This document shows, piece after piece, positions 1 through 20,015 of a stretch of 64,000 nucleotides of DNA. The notes beneath the pieces were generated by a model, which had not been told where the DNA came from, did no database searches, and saw only the letters and a list, made by a program, of their open reading frames with translations. Source of the stretch: Burkholderiaceae bacterium (GTDB lineage Bacteria > Pseudomonadota > Gammaproteobacteria > Burkholderiales > Burkholderiaceae_E); contig JAMLIR010000013.1 in the NCBI GenBank assembly GCA_023954045.1, forward strand, positions 62,001-126,000, read 5' to 3'. The position numbers and the translations under genes are program-made. Position 1 is the stretch's first letter; each line of letters opens with the position of its first letter.

Positions 1-317
1 GCCAGGATGTAGCGACGCTCGCCGTCGGCGTAGCACAGCAGCGCGAGGTGCGCGCTGCGGTTCGGGTCGTACTCGAGGCGCTCGACCTTCGCCGGGACCC
101 CGTCCTTGTTGCGGCGGAAATCGACGATGCGGTAGTGCGCCTTGTGCCCGCCGCCCTTGTGGCGCGTCGTGATGTGGCCCAGGTTGTTGCGCCCGGAGCC
201 GCGCTTCCTCGATTCGGTCAGCGCGTCGACCGGGCCGCCCTTGTGCAGGCCCGGCGTCACGATCTTCACCATCGCGCGACGACCCGGCGAAGTCGGTTTC
301 GTCTTGACGACCGGCAT
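1..317 (-). CDS. rplB: 50S ribosomal protein L2, partial (N-terminal part)
   Basis: L2 is a primary rRNA-binding protein of the large subunit, placed near the peptidyl transferase centre. Only the first ~105 residues lie here; the gene runs off the left edge. The N-terminus ([14 protein letters not shown]) and the block [18 protein letters not shown] at about residues 42-59 are characteristic of L2. The ATG at 317 lies directly next to the rplW stop codon (318-320) with no spacer, so the two are probably translationally coupled. The order rplC-rplD-rplW-rplB is the usual S10 operon order. Confidence 0.97.
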   Translation of the reverse strand, partial: MPVVKTKPTSPGRRAMVKIVTPGLHKGGPVDALTESRKRGSGRNNLGHITTRHKGGGHKAHYRIVDFRRNKDGVPAKVERLEYDPNRSAHLALLCYADGERRYIL

Positions 318-614
318 TTAGATTGCCTCCGCGAAGTTGATTTCCTGGCCCGGCTTCAGGCTCACGTAGGCCTTGCGCACGTTGCGCCGCCGGCCGGTGT
401 AGCGGCCGAAGCGCTTCTGCTTGCCTTTCTGGTTCAGCACCTGCACCGACTCGACTTCGACCTTGAACAGCAGCTCGACCGCCGCCCGGATCTCGTCCTT
501 CGTCGCGTCCTGCAGGACACGGAACGCCACCTGGGCGTTCTTCTCGGCGACCATCGTCGCCTTCTCGGAGACGATGGGCGCGACGAGCACCGTCATCAGA
601 CGCTCCTGGTTCAT
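318..614 (-). CDS. rplW: 50S ribosomal protein L23
   Basis: L23 sits at the polypeptide exit tunnel and forms the docking site for trigger factor and SRP. The product is 98 aa, the normal bacterial length. Family features are the N-terminal [15 protein letters not shown] and the basic loop [18 protein letters not shown] near residues 61-78. The ATG at 614 overlaps the rplD stop by four bases (ATGA), which decides the start over longer in-frame extensions that would run inside rplD. Confidence 0.97.
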   Translation of the reverse strand: MNQERLMTVLVAPIVSEKATMVAEKNAQVAFRVLQDATKDEIRAAVELLFKVEVESVQVLNQKGKQKRFGRYTGRRRNVRKAYVSLKPGQEINFAEAI

Positions 615-1243
615 CCCAGCATCTCCTGGACTTTGGCCAGCGCCGGCCTGGTGATCAGCACGTTGCTGAAGTGCACCAGCGACACCGGGTCGGCATAACG
701 CGGCTCGACGACCATCACGTGCGGCAGGTTGCGCGACGCGAGGTAGAGGTTCTCGTCGAGGTTGTCGGTGATCACGAGCACCGACTTGCCGTTCAGGCCC
801 ATGCCCAACGCCTTGATCTTGTCGGCGAGCAGTTTGGTCTTCGGGGCCTCGACCGCGAGGTCCTCGATGACGGCGACCCGGTCCTCGCGCGCGAGCTGCG
901 ACAGGATCGAGCAGACGCCCGCCCGGTACATCTTCCGGTTGACCTTCTGCGAGAAGTTCTCGTCGGGCGAGTTCGGGAAGATCTTGCCGCCGCCGCGCCA
1001 CAGCGGGCTCGAGGTCATGCCGGCGCGCGCGCGGCCGGTGCCCTTCTGGCGGAACGGTTTCTTCGTCGAGTGCTTGACGTCGCCGCGATCCTTCTGGGCG
1101 CGATTCGCGCTGCGGCCGTTCGCCCGGTAGGCGATGACGACCTGGTGGATCAGCGGCTCGTTGAAGTCACGGCCGAAGATCGTGTCCGGCGCCTCGACCT
1201 TCGATGCTGCCTGGCCCTTGGCGTCGAGCAGTTTCAGTTCCAT
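611..1243 (-). CDS. rplD: 50S ribosomal protein L4
   Basis: L4 binds 23S rRNA domain I and lines the exit tunnel; in enterobacteria it also represses its own S10 operon. The product is 210 aa. The tunnel loop is recognisable around residues 45-100 ([20 protein letters not shown], then [19 protein letters not shown]). The gene is 18 bp downstream of rplC and overlaps rplW by four bases. No S10-type autoregulatory leader could be confirmed by eye. Confidence 0.97.
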   Translation of the reverse strand: MELKLLDAKGQAASKVEAPDTIFGRDFNEPLIHQVVIAYRANGRSANRAQKDRGDVKHSTKKPFRQKGTGRARAGMTSSPLWRGGGKIFPNSPDENFSQKVNRKMYRAGVCSILSQLAREDRVAVIEDLAVEAPKTKLLADKIKALGMGLNGKSVLVITDNLDENLYLASRNLPHVMVVEPRYADPVSLVHFSNVLITRPALAKVQEMLG

Positions 1244-1261
1244 TGGCTACGCTCCTCGCGC

Positions 1262-1927
1262 CTATTTCGTCGCGCGCTTGCCGGCGGCGGGCGTGCGCAC
1301 GGCCGGGGTCACGACGACGTTGCCGTTCTTCGACCCGGGAACCGCGCCGCGAACCATCAGCAGGCCGCGCTCGGCGTCGACCCGGGCGATCTCGAGGTTC
1401 TGCACGGTGCTGGCGACGGCGCCCAGGTGCCCCGACATGCGCTTGCCCGGGAAGACCCGGCCCGGGTCCTGCGCCATGCCGATCGAGCCGGGCACGTTGT
1501 GCGAACGCGAGTTGCCGTGCGACGCGCGGCCGGAACCGAAGTTGTGGCGCTTGATCGTGCCGGCGAAGCCCTTGCCGATCGAGGTGCCGTGCACGTCGAC
1601 CTTCTGGCCCGCGGCGAAGATCTCGGCCTTCACGACCGCGCCCGGCTTCAGCTCGCCGAGCGCGTCGGCGGCGACGCGGAACTCGCGCACGATGCTGCCG
1701 GCCTCGACGCCCGCTTTCGCGAAGTGCCCGGCCTGGGGCTTGGTGACGCGGGTGGCGCGGCGCTTGCCGTAGGTCAGCTGCACGGCGCTGTAACCGTCGG
1801 AATCGACGGTCTTGATCTGGGTGACGCGGTTGTCCGACACGTCGAGCACCGTCACCGGGATGGAGTCGCCATCGTCGGTGAAGATGCGCATCATGCCGAC
1901 CTTGCGTCCCACAAGGCCAAGGCTCAT
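1262..1927 (-). CDS. rplC: 50S ribosomal protein L3
   Basis: L3 is an early-assembly large-subunit protein contacting the peptidyl transferase centre. The product is 221 aa, starting [16 protein letters not shown]. The conserved loop [20 protein letters not shown] lies at about residues 136-155; its glutamine is the site methylated by PrmB in other bacteria. It follows rpsJ after a long 241-bp gap that contains a promoter candidate, so rplC may head its own transcript as well as being read from upstream. Confidence 0.97.
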   Translation of the reverse strand: MSLGLVGRKVGMMRIFTDDGDSIPVTVLDVSDNRVTQIKTVDSDGYSAVQLTYGKRRATRVTKPQAGHFAKAGVEAGSIVREFRVAADALGELKPGAVVKAEIFAAGQKVDVHGTSIGKGFAGTIKRHNFGSGRASHGNSRSHNVPGSIGMAQDPGRVFPGKRMSGHLGAVASTVQNLEIARVDAERGLLMVRGAVPGSKNGNVVVTPAVRTPAAGKRATK

Positions 1928-2015
1928 TGTTTTCTCCGATCCCGGCTGCGATTGGCCAGGTGTGATGCACCGGGCGCCGTTGCTCGGGGCACGGCGCCCT
2001 GAAAAAAGACTGCGA

Positions 2016-2044
2016 TCATAGCAGGCCGCGCCGGACGTCGCAAC
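2016..2044 (-). promoter_or_regulatory. Sigma70-type promoter candidate upstream of rplC
   Basis: On the minus strand, TTGCGA (2044-2039) is followed after exactly 17 bp by TATGAT (2021-2016). Transcription would start near 2009, giving a leader of about 80 nt before the rplC ATG at 1927. The spacing and the -10 are good and the -35 matches 4 of 6 bases. This would separate rplC and the genes after it from the str/tuf/rpsJ transcript. Confidence 0.5.
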
Positions 2045-2131
2045 TCGACGCGCATGCGACCGGATCTGTGCCGGGTGCCCGGCAGACCATACAGCACCGC
2101 CCTTGGCGCGGGCGCTCGCCGGTCGCGCGCG

Positions 2132-2179
2132 GCCCCGAGAAACGGGGCCCGCCGCCCGGCAGGCGCGGTCAGCCGCGCC
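2132..2179 (-). other. Two hairpins at the rpsJ 3' end
   Basis: A 7-bp perfect stem (2162-2168 with 2173-2179) has the rpsJ stop codon in its 4-nt loop. A second 7-bp stem (2132-2138 with 2144-2150, loop 5 nt) follows. Neither is followed by a T run on the minus strand, so these are not canonical rho-independent terminators. They may stabilise the 3' end or attenuate transcription before the rplC promoter. Confidence 0.45.
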
Positions 2180-2501
2180 AGCCCTCGGCCTGCTGGACGT
2201 AGATCTTCACGTCCACGCCGGCAGGCAGGTCGAGCTTGGTCAGCGCGTCGATCGTCTTGTCGGTCGGGTCGACGATGTCCATCAGCCGCTGGTGGGTCCG
2301 GATCTCGAACTGGTCGCGCGAGGTCTTGTTGACGTGCGGCGAGCGCAGCACGTCGTAGCGCTGGATGCGCGTGGGAAGCGGCACCGGTCCGCGGACCACC
2401 GCGCCGGTGCGCTTGGCCGTGTCGACGATCTCGGCCGCCGACTGGTCGATCAGCCGGTAGTCGAATGCCTTCAGGCGGATGCGGATCTTCTGGTTCTGCA
2501 T
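2169..2501 (-). CDS. rpsJ: 30S ribosomal protein S10
   Basis: S10 is a 30S head protein and, as NusE, part of the NusA/B/G antitermination complex. The product is 110 aa; [19 protein letters not shown] and the loop ISPHVNK-type segment ([19 protein letters not shown]) are typical. Most S10 proteins are 102-105 aa; here the last strand GVDVKIYV is followed by a 7-8 residue tail ending in GWRG. The ATG at 2501 was chosen over an upstream in-frame TTG because GGAG lies at the right distance before it. It follows tuf after 53 bp. Confidence 0.96.
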   Translation of the reverse strand: MQNQKIRIRLKAFDYRLIDQSAAEIVDTAKRTGAVVRGPVPLPTRIQRYDVLRSPHVNKTSRDQFEIRTHQRLMDIVDPTDKTIDALTKLDLPAGVDVKIYVQQAEGWRG

Positions 2502-2554
2502 GTCTTGCTCCAAAGAACGGTGCGGCGAAGCCGCGAATCAAAGAACGTTGCGAC

Positions 2555-3745
<1,191 letters not shown>

Positions 3746-3788
3746 TTGGAGACTCCGATTCCCGATTAGCGTTGAATGGATGAGCCGG

Positions 3789-5894
<2,106 letters not shown>

Positions 5895-5967
5895 GATGAT
5901 TGCTTTCTTCGGGTTCCGCGGCGCCTCGTGAGCGCCGCCAGTGCTGCGGTGACGGTGTGTCGCCCCG

Positions 5968-6438
5968 TCAGAAGCGGAAGTGGGCGAACGCCTTGTTCGC
6001 TTCGGCCATCCGGTGCACCTCGTCGCGCTTCTTCACCGCGCCGCCGCGGTTCTCGGAGGCTTCCATCAGCTCGTTGGCCAGCCGCACGCCCATCGACTTC
6101 TCGCCGCGCTTCTTCGCGGCCTCGCGCAGCCAGCGCATCGCCAGTGCCAGGCGGCGCACCGGGCGAACCTCGACCGGGACCTGGTAGTTGGCGCCGCCGA
6201 CGCGGCGGCTCTTCACCTCGACCATCGGCTTGGTGTTCTGCAGCGCCTGGGCGAAGACCTCGACCGGGTCCTTGCCCGACTTGCTCTTGATCTGCTCGAA
6301 CGCACCGTAGAGCATCCGCTCGGCGACGGCCTTCTTGCCGTCGAGCATCAGCACGTTGACGAACTTGGACACCTCGACGCTGCCGTACAGCGGGTCGGGA
6401 AGGATCTCGCGCTTCGGAACTTCGCGACGACGTGGCAT
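5968..6438 (-). CDS. rpsG: 30S ribosomal protein S7
   Basis: S7 nucleates assembly of the 30S head and contacts the E-site tRNA. The product is 156 aa beginning [16 protein letters not shown], with the S7 signature [22 protein letters not shown]-type segment at about residues 15-36 and the conserved C-terminal helix [11 protein letters not shown]. It follows rpsL after an unusually long 233-bp spacer rich in hairpins. Confidence 0.97.
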   Translation of the reverse strand: MPRRREVPKREILPDPLYGSVEVSKFVNVLMLDGKKAVAERMLYGAFEQIKSKSGKDPVEVFAQALQNTKPMVEVKSRRVGGANYQVPVEVRPVRRLALAMRWLREAAKKRGEKSMGVRLANELMEASENRGGAVKKRDEVHRMAEANKAFAHFRF

Positions 6439-6527
6439 GTTTCACCTCTCCATTCAGCTCGCGGGCCGCCCCGGCCATCGGGACTGCGTCCGCGTGGCGG
6501 TCCGACTCGCCGCCCCGCCCATCGGGA

Positions 6528-6669
6528 CGGCGGAAACCGCCGCTTACTCGACGCCCGCGGCCCGGAACGGGCCGCGCGAGCCGCAAAAACAAGAGCGCGA
6601 GCCACCGCCTGCCGGCTCGCGCCCACCTCTGCTGGCTGGCGTCCGCCGTCGCCGGCGGCCCGCCGCCGG
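6528..6669 (-). other. Hairpin-rich rpsL-rpsG spacer
   Basis: Three perfect inverted repeats lie in this spacer. One is 6652-6658 with 6663-6669, starting only 2 nt after the rpsL stop. The second is 6557-6564 with 6568-6575 (8 bp, 3-nt loop). The third is 6528-6533 with 6537-6542. None has a following T run on the minus strand. They look like 3'-end or attenuation structures between rpsL and the rest of the str operon. Confidence 0.45.
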
Positions 6670-6671
6670 TA

Positions 6672-7049
6672 TCAGGCCTTCTTCGGCCGCTTCGCGCCGT
6701 ACTTCGAGCGGGCCTGCTTGCGATCCTTGACGCCCTGCAGGTCGAGCGAGCCGCGCACGATGTGGTAGCGCACGCCGGGCAGGTCCTTGACGCGGCCGCC
6801 GCGGATCAGGACCACCGAGTGCTCCTGCAGGTTGTGGCCCTCGCCGCCGATGTACGAGATCACCTCGAAACCGTTGGTCAGGCGCACCTTGGCCACCTTG
6901 CGCAGCGCCGAGTTCGGCTTCTTCGGCGTGGTGGTGTAGACGCGCGTGCAGACGCCGCGGCGCTGCGGGCAGTCCTGCAGCGCCGGGCTCTTGCTCTTCG
7001 TTGCGGTCGTCTCGCGACCCTGACGAACGAGCTGGCTGATGGTGGGCAT
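6672..7049 (-). CDS. rpsL: 30S ribosomal protein S12
   Basis: S12 lies at the decoding centre of the small subunit and affects accuracy. The product is 125 aa, the standard length, starting [12 protein letters not shown]. The streptomycin-relevant segment [10 protein letters not shown] (42-51) and [13 protein letters not shown] are wild type in sequence. The start at 7049 matches the universal S12 N-terminus; longer in-frame extensions would run through the promoter at 7141-7169. It is the first gene of the str operon. Confidence 0.98.
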   Translation of the reverse strand: MPTISQLVRQGRETTATKSKSPALQDCPQRRGVCTRVYTTTPKKPNSALRKVAKVRLTNGFEVISYIGGEGHNLQEHSVVLIRGGRVKDLPGVRYHIVRGSLDLQGVKDRKQARSKYGAKRPKKA

Positions 7050-7140
7050 CTGAAGTCCTCGTGTTCCTGCCGGGATGTCCGTCGGCTCGCCGGCGCGACG
7101 ACTGACTATGCGGTTGGCTGTGAATTCCGGAAAGCCGATC

Positions 7141-7169
7141 AGTATAGATTGGGCCGGGGCTTTGAGCAA
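7141..7169 (-). promoter_or_regulatory. Sigma70 promoter of the str operon
   Basis: On the minus strand TTGCTC (7169-7164), a 17-bp spacer and TATACT (7146-7141) form a strong housekeeping-type promoter. The predicted start is near 7134, about 85 nt before the rpsL ATG at 7049. It lies downstream of the stop codon of the preceding lipoprotein gene (7230). Confidence 0.7.
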
Positions 7170-7229
7170 GTCCGCGGCTGGGGGCGGCCGCGGATGTCGC
7201 GGCGCCGCATCGGGGTCCGGTCCTGCCGA

Positions 7230-7985
7230 TCAGCGCCCGCGCCGGAACTCGAGCAATTCCTGGACGACCCCGAGCTCGCGTCCGCCGTCGGCGCGCCGCA
7301 GGTCGACCTCGAGTCGCACCCAGCTGCCCGTCGCGGGCGCGTACCAGTAGGTGGTCGTGACCGAGCCGCCGCGCACCGCCGGCTGGCCGCGCTCGAGCAC
7401 CGGCCGGCTCCACTCGCCCTCGTGGACCACCCGCACGGTCTCGAAGCGCCCGGCCGGCGTGCGGACCGCCTCGATCCCGTCGACCCGCGCCCGGTAGCGG
7501 TAGGTCGTGACCGCATCGCCGGCCCCGGCCGCCAGCCAGTATTCGTACTGCCACTGCTTGCCCGGCGTCAGCGGAAACGCCAGGCTGCGGATCTCGCCGG
7601 ACGACCGACCGCCGGGGTCGAGGTGCCAGACCGACAGCCTCGCGTCGCGGGTGCGCGCCGGCCCGTCCGGCCGGCGCGTGGTTGCGTCGAGCGGCACCTG
7701 GCGCAACTCGACCCGGTCGCCGGCGATCGCCGTAACGGTGCGCTCGAGCACGACGCGACCGTTCGCGGCGCTCTCGCCGGTCTCGCGTGCCCCGTAGACC
7801 CACCGGTCGCCGACGCGCAGGTCGGGACGCGGCACGGGCCACGCGATCGGCTGCGCGCCCGGCGGCGGCGGGCCGCCCGCGCCGGACGGCCAGCCGCCGG
7901 GGCCGGCGCAGGCCGCCAGGCCCGCGCCGAGCGCCAGCCACAGCGCCGCGGCGCCGACCCGGCGCGCAAAGGCCGCGGCGGCCAT
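7230..7985 (-). CDS. Putative lipoprotein of unknown function
   Basis: I do not recognise this 251-aa protein beyond its export signal. The N-terminus is a hydrophobic signal (about residues 10-25) ending in a lipobox LAAC with the lipidated cysteine at residue 26. A Gly/Pro-rich stretch follows (27-45), then a beta-rich domain with repeated R-V-E-L strands (GDRWVYGARET, EYWLAAGAGDAVTTYRYRARVDGIE). That kind of pattern occurs in outer-membrane lipoproteins. It starts only 7 bp after the rpoC stop, so it is probably read on the rpoBC transcript, and it ends before the str promoter. Its place between rpoC and rpsL is unusual for a secreted protein. Confidence 0.8.
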   Translation of the reverse strand: MAAAAFARRVGAAALWLALGAGLAACAGPGGWPSGAGGPPPPGAQPIAWPVPRPDLRVGDRWVYGARETGESAANGRVVLERTVTAIAGDRVELRQVPLDATTRRPDGPARTRDARLSVWHLDPGGRSSGEIRSLAFPLTPGKQWQYEYWLAAGAGDAVTTYRYRARVDGIEAVRTPAGRFETVRVVHEGEWSRPVLERGQPAVRGGSVTTTYWYAPATGSWVRLEVDLRRADGGRELGVVQELLEFRRGR

Positions 7986-7992
7986 CCGCCCG

Positions 7993-12234
<4,242 letters not shown>

Positions 12235-12271
12235 GTGCTGCTCCTGAATCCTTGTCGGGTCTGGGCCGTTG

Positions 12272-16393
<4,122 letters not shown>

Positions 16394-16472
16394 GAACACT
16401 CCGGTGTCATGCAGAAACTGAGATCGAGGCGCTCACGGTGCCGGCGGCAGGAGCGAACGCAGCGATGTCGGT

Positions 16473-16526
16473 TCCCGCTTTGCGGGACGCGAAAACCCGG
16501 CGACGCCACCCCGCGAGGGGGTGGCG
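16473..16526 (-). terminator. rplL-rpoB attenuator hairpins
   Basis: In the rplL-rpoB spacer a 9-bp perfect stem (16504-16512 with 16518-16526, 5-nt loop) is followed on the minus strand by GGGTTTTCGC. A smaller 6-bp stem follows (16473-16478 with 16482-16487). The T run is only four bases, which suggests partial termination. Partial termination is known at this position in enterobacteria, where it lowers rpoBC expression relative to ribosomal proteins. Confidence 0.5.
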
Positions 16527-16554
16527 GCCGGGTACGGAAGGCAGAATCGCCAAG

Positions 16555-16934
16555 TTACTTGAGCTCTGCTTTCGCGCCAGCGTCCTCGAGTTGCTTCTTC
16601 AGCGCCTCGGCGTCGGCCTTCGAGATGCCTTCCTTGACCGGCTTCGGCGCGCCGTCGACCAGGTCCTTCGCTTCCTTCAGGCCCAGGCCGGTAGCGGCGC
16701 GGACCACCTTGATGACCTCGACCTTCTTGTCGCCGTCGCCGCGAGGACGACGGTGAACTCGGTCTGCTCTTCGGCGGCCGGGGCAGCGCCACCGGCGGCC
16801 GGGGCGGCGACCGCGACGGCCGCGGCGGCGGCCGAGACGCCGAACTTCTCTTCCATCATCTTGATCAGTTCGGACAGTTCCAGAACCGTCATGCCGGCGA
16901 CGGCGTCGAGGATCTCTTCTTTGTTAAGTGCCAT
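16555..16934 (-). CDS. rplL: 50S ribosomal protein L7/L12, with an apparent 1-nt frameshift
   Basis: L7/L12 forms the flexible stalk that recruits translational GTPases. The start [25 protein letters not shown], the Ala-rich hinge and [11 protein letters not shown] (residues ~55-65) are in one frame. The C-terminal domain ([20 protein letters not shown], then [15 protein letters not shown], ending AELK) is in another. One base appears to be missing at about 16735-16745, in a GGCGACGGCGAC repeat. With it restored the protein would be 126 aa, the usual length. L7/L12 is normally indispensable, so a sequencing or assembly error is more likely than a real mutation. The gene lies 60 bp after rplJ. 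Confidence 0.9.
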
Positions 16935-16994
16935 TTGATGCTCCAGGAATACGGATACGTTCGAATCGGTTTCTGAAAGTGGGGGCGAATCGCG

Positions 16995-17519
16995 TCAGGC
17001 TTCGGCCTTCTGGTCCCGTACCGCCGCGAGACCGCGGGCGAACTTCGACGGGACTTCGTTGAGCGTCTGCACGAACTTCGCGACCGGTGCCTGCATGGTG
17101 CCGAGCAGCCTGGCGAGCAGTTCGTCGCGGCTGGGCAGTTCGGCAAGGGCCTTGACACCCGCAACGTCCATCGGGACGTTGGGCATCGCACCGCCCTTGA
17201 TGACCAGCTTGTCGTTCTGCTTCGCGAAGCCGTCGAGCACCTTGGCGCACGCGACGGGGTCTTCGGACATGCCGTAGATCAGCGGGCCGACGAGTTGGTC
17301 GGTGAGCTTCTCGTAGGGCGTGCCGGCAACCGCGCGACGCACCAGCGTGTTTTTCAGGACACGGAGGTAAACGCCGCTTTCGCGGGCCTGCTTGCGCAGC
17401 CGGGTGATCGCTTCCACTTCCAGACCACGGTACTCGGCGATGACGATCGCCTCGGATTTCGCCACCTGGGCGGCGACATCCTCGACGACAGCCTCTTTCG
17501 CCTGTCGATTGAGAGCCAC
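16995..17519 (-). CDS. rplJ: 50S ribosomal protein L10
   Basis: L10 anchors L7/L12 dimers to the ribosome and, as the L10-L12 complex, represses its own mRNA in many bacteria. The product is 174 aa. The N-terminal rRNA-binding domain ([19 protein letters not shown], then [15 protein letters not shown]) and the C-terminal L12-binding helix are present. The start is GTG (17519) preceded by CTGGAGATAGACC. The 328-bp spacer upstream is the candidate L10 leader. Confidence 0.96.
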   Translation of the reverse strand: MALNRQAKEAVVEDVAAQVAKSEAIVIAEYRGLEVEAITRLRKQARESGVYLRVLKNTLVRRAVAGTPYEKLTDQLVGPLIYGMSEDPVACAKVLDGFAKQNDKLVIKGGAMPNVPMDVAGVKALAELPSRDELLARLLGTMQAPVAKFVQTLNEVPSKFARGLAAVRDQKAEA

Positions 17520-17847
17520 GGTCTATCTCCAGAAAAGGGCTTGCGCCCGTCCGGGGGCAACATCACCCCCGGGGTTTCGGCGACCGAGAAAGCGTTCCTG
17601 GAGCATCAGTATGATGATTGCCACATAAACCCTTGCTTCGGGACCGCCATCTGCGCAGGGCCTTCCCGTGTGCGGACGGGATGGTTTGAAGATCGGACCG
17701 GTGCGGCCCGGCTCACCCGGCGGGTGAACCCTGCTGCCCCGGTCGACGGCCCCCCGGGCCATCGATCTCCCTGCGGTCTTTGACAACCCGTCGCGACACG
17801 CGTTCCGACCTGTCGGCAGGAAACGCGGGCCGCGCCGGCCCAAAGTT
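17520..17847 (-). promoter_or_regulatory. rplA-rplJ spacer: candidate L10 leader
   Basis: This is the only gene-free stretch above 300 bp in the window. On the minus strand it holds a 7-bp stem (17566-17572 with 17551-17557, 8-nt loop). Nearer the rplJ start is a short GGGC-GCAA-GCCC hairpin followed by TTTT (17548-17533). Farther upstream is a TCACCC/GGGTGA stem near 17712-17728. A weak -10-like CATACT occurs near 17610 but without a clear -35. Position and structure fit a ribosomal L10 leader that binds L10-L12, but I could not confirm the conserved kink-turn. Confidence 0.45.
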
Positions 17848-18549
17848 CTATGCGCCGGCGGCGATGCTGGCGGTGTCGACCTTGACACCCACCCCCATCG
17901 TGGAGGAAACCGCCACCTTGCGCAGATAGATACCCTTCGCGCTCGCCGGGCGGGCGCGATTGAGCGCTTCGATCAGCGCCCGCATGTTCGACTCGAGCGC
18001 TTCGTTCCCGAACGAAGCGCGTCCGATGGTCGCGTGGATGATCCCGGCCTTGTCGGTGCGGTACTGCACCTGGCCCGCCTTGGCGTTCTTCACCGCGGTG
18101 GCCACGTCCGGCGTCACGGTGCCGACCTTCGGGTTCGGCATCAGGCCGCGCGGGCCGAGGATCTGGCCGAGCGTGCCGACGACCTTCATCGCGTCGGGCG
18201 ACGCGATGACGACGTCGAAGTTCAGGTTGCCCGCCTTCACCTGCTCGGCGAGGTCCTCCATGCCGACGATGTCGGCGCCGGCGGCCTGCGCCTCGGCGGC
18301 CTTCTCGCCCTGGGTGAACACCGCCACGCGGACGGCCCGGCCGGTGCCGGCCGGCAGGACGACCGAGCCGCGCACGACCTGGTCGGACTTGCGCGGGTCG
18401 ACGCCGAGCTGGACGGCGACGTCGATCGACTCGTCGAATTTCGCGGTCGCGCAGCTCTTGACCACCGCGAGCGCGTCGGCGAGCGGATAGGCCTTCTGGC
18501 GATCGACCTTGGCGTGGATCGCCTTCGTGCGCTTGCTGATCTTCGCCAT
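17848..18549 (-). CDS. rplA: 50S ribosomal protein L1
   Basis: L1 forms the mobile stalk at the E site and can repress the L11 operon by binding its mRNA. The product is 233 aa. The signature [21 protein letters not shown] lies near residues 140-160. The ATG at 18549 abuts the rplK stop codon with zero spacing, so translation is almost certainly coupled. Confidence 0.97.
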   Translation of the reverse strand: MAKISKRTKAIHAKVDRQKAYPLADALAVVKSCATAKFDESIDVAVQLGVDPRKSDQVVRGSVVLPAGTGRAVRVAVFTQGEKAAEAQAAGADIVGMEDLAEQVKAGNLNFDVVIASPDAMKVVGTLGQILGPRGLMPNPKVGTVTPDVATAVKNAKAGQVQYRTDKAGIIHATIGRASFGNEALESNMRALIEALNRARPASAKGIYLRKVAVSSTMGVGVKVDTASIAAGA

Positions 18550-18981
18550 TTACAGGCCCTCCACCGTGATGCCCATGCTGCGCGCCGATCCGGCGACCGT
18601 GCGCACCGCGGCGTCCATGTCGGCGGCGGTGAGGTCGGGCATCTTGGCCTTGGCGATCTCCTCGGCCTGCGCGCGGGTGATCGAGCCGACCTTGTCGGTG
18701 TGCGGCTTGGCCGAGCCCTTCTCGACCTTGGCCGCCTTCTTGATCAGCACCGTCGCCGGCGGCGTCTTCATCACGAAGGTGAAGCTCTTGTCGGCGTACG
18801 CGGTGATGACCACCGGGATCGGCAGGCCGGGCTCGACGCCCTGCGTCTGCGCGTTGAACGCCTTGCAGAACTCCATGATGTTCAGGCCGCGCTGGCCCAG
18901 CGCCGGGCCGATCGGGGGCGAGGGATTGGCCTTGCCTGCAGGAACCTGCAGCTTGATGTAGCCAATGATCTTCTTGGCCAT
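18550..18981 (-). CDS. rplK: 50S ribosomal protein L11
   Basis: L11 forms the GTPase-associated centre with 23S rRNA and is needed for RelA-dependent ppGpp synthesis and thiostrepton binding. The product is 143 aa. The proline-rich N-terminal domain ([25 protein letters not shown], about 14-38) and the C-terminal rRNA-binding segment ([13 protein letters not shown]) are intact. It is preceded by AGGAG. A terminator-like hairpin separates it from nusG. Confidence 0.97.
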   Translation of the reverse strand: MAKKIIGYIKLQVPAGKANPSPPIGPALGQRGLNIMEFCKAFNAQTQGVEPGLPIPVVITAYADKSFTFVMKTPPATVLIKKAAKVEKGSAKPHTDKVGSITRAQAEEIAKAKMPDLTAADMDAAVRTVAGSARSMGITVEGL

Positions 18982-19041
18982 GGTTTACTCCTGATAGTGA
19001 GTGCTAGCGCCCGAATCGTTCCGAACGACCCGAGCTCCTCG

Positions 19042-19059
19042 AAAAGGCGCTTGCGCGCC
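19042..19059 (-). terminator. Attenuator-like hairpin between nusG and rplK
   Basis: On the minus strand, GGCGC-GCAA-GCGCC (5-bp stem, GNRA-type tetraloop, 19059-19046) is followed directly by TTTT (19045-19042). It lies shortly after the nusG stop codon. The stem and T run are short, so partial termination or RNA processing is more likely than complete termination. A similar GCAA hairpin with T4 precedes rplJ at 17533-17548. Confidence 0.5.
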
Positions 19060-19070
19060 CTTGTGGCAGG

Positions 19071-19604
19071 TCAGAGCTTCTCGACCTGCCCGAACTCCAG
19101 CTCGACGGGCGTCGCCCGCCCGAAGATGGTCACCGACACCCGCAGCCGGCTCTTCTCGTAGTTGACTTCCTCGACGTTGCCGTTGAAGTCGTTGAAGGGG
19201 CCGTCCTTGACCCGGACCATCTCGCCGACCTCGAACAGGACCTTCGGCTTGGGCTTCTCCACGCCTTCCTGCATCTGGTCGAGGATCGCCTGGACCTCCT
19301 TCTCGGAGATCGGGCTGGGCCGGTTGCCGGCGCCGCCGACGAAGCCGGTGACCTTGTTCGTATGCTTGACGAGATGCCAGGTGTCGTCGTCCATCTCCAT
19401 CTCGACGAGCACGTAGCCGGGGAAGAAGCGACGCTGCGTCAGCGTGCGCTGGCCGTTCTTCATCTCGACCACTTCCTCGGTCGGGACCATGATCCGGCCG
19501 AACTTGTCCTGCATCCCGGCGCGATCGACCCGCTCCTGGATCGCACGCCCGACGCTCTTTTCCATGCCCGAATAGGCATGGACGACATACCAGCGCTTGG
19601 CCAT
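19071..19604 (-). CDS. nusG: Transcription termination/antitermination factor NusG
   Basis: NusG binds RNA polymerase and couples it to Rho or, with S10, to the leading ribosome. The product is 177 aa from the ATG at 19604 ([18 protein letters not shown]). The NGN domain covers about residues 1-120 and the KOW domain the last 55 ([22 protein letters not shown]). Upstream in-frame codons reach into secE; the chosen start lies 2 nt after the secE stop (19607-19609), the usual secE-nusG arrangement. Confidence 0.97.
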   Translation of the reverse strand: MAKRWYVVHAYSGMEKSVGRAIQERVDRAGMQDKFGRIMVPTEEVVEMKNGQRTLTQRRFFPGYVLVEMEMDDDTWHLVKHTNKVTGFVGGAGNRPSPISEKEVQAILDQMQEGVEKPKPKVLFEVGEMVRVKDGPFNDFNGNVEEVNYEKSRLRVSVTIFGRATPVELEFGQVEKL

Positions 19605-19606
19605 TG

Positions 19607-19990
19607 CTAATTTCTCCAGCCCAGGAACCAGTCGTAGAGCGCGATCTGCAACGTCTTGTCGACCAGCCACAGGAAGATGGCCATGATGATCACGAAGACG
19701 AATACCGTCATCGTCATCTGGATCGTTTCCTTGCGGCTCGGCCAGACGACCCGCCGGGTCTCGTTCCAGGAGTCGCGCGCGAAACCGAAGAAGCGGCGCC
19801 CCGGCTCGGAGAACGCGGCGATCGCGGCACCGACGAGCAGCCCGGCGAGGACCGAGCCGACGCGAGCGATGGCCGGCTGCCCCTCGAGCATGTAGAAGCC
19901 GACCAGCCCGGCGATCACCACCGCAAGCGCAACCACGAACTTCGCGCGGTCCGCCAGGCTCGTTACCGTATCGACGTTCTGGTTAGCCAT
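19607..19990 (-). CDS. secE: Preprotein translocase subunit SecE
   Basis: SecE is the clamp subunit of the SecYEG channel in the inner membrane. The product is 127 aa with three hydrophobic segments (about residues 18-34, 44-60 and 92-115), the long proteobacterial form. The conserved amphipathic helix before the last segment reads [22 protein letters not shown]. The stop codon is TAG, and the nusG start follows after 2 nt. It lies just downstream of tRNA-Trp. Confidence 0.96.
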   Translation of the reverse strand: MANQNVDTVTSLADRAKFVVALAVVIAGLVGFYMLEGQPAIARVGSVLAGLLVGAAIAAFSEPGRRFFGFARDSWNETRRVVWPSRKETIQMTMTVFVFVIIMAIFLWLVDKTLQIALYDWFLGWRN

Positions 19991-20015
19991 CACTTCGCCG
20001 TTGTCGCGGGTGCCT

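Noticed and set aside
16735-16745. Programmed frameshift in rplL
   Set aside because: No slippery sequence or stimulatory structure, and L7/L12 is not known to need recoding. A one-base error in GC repeats is simpler.
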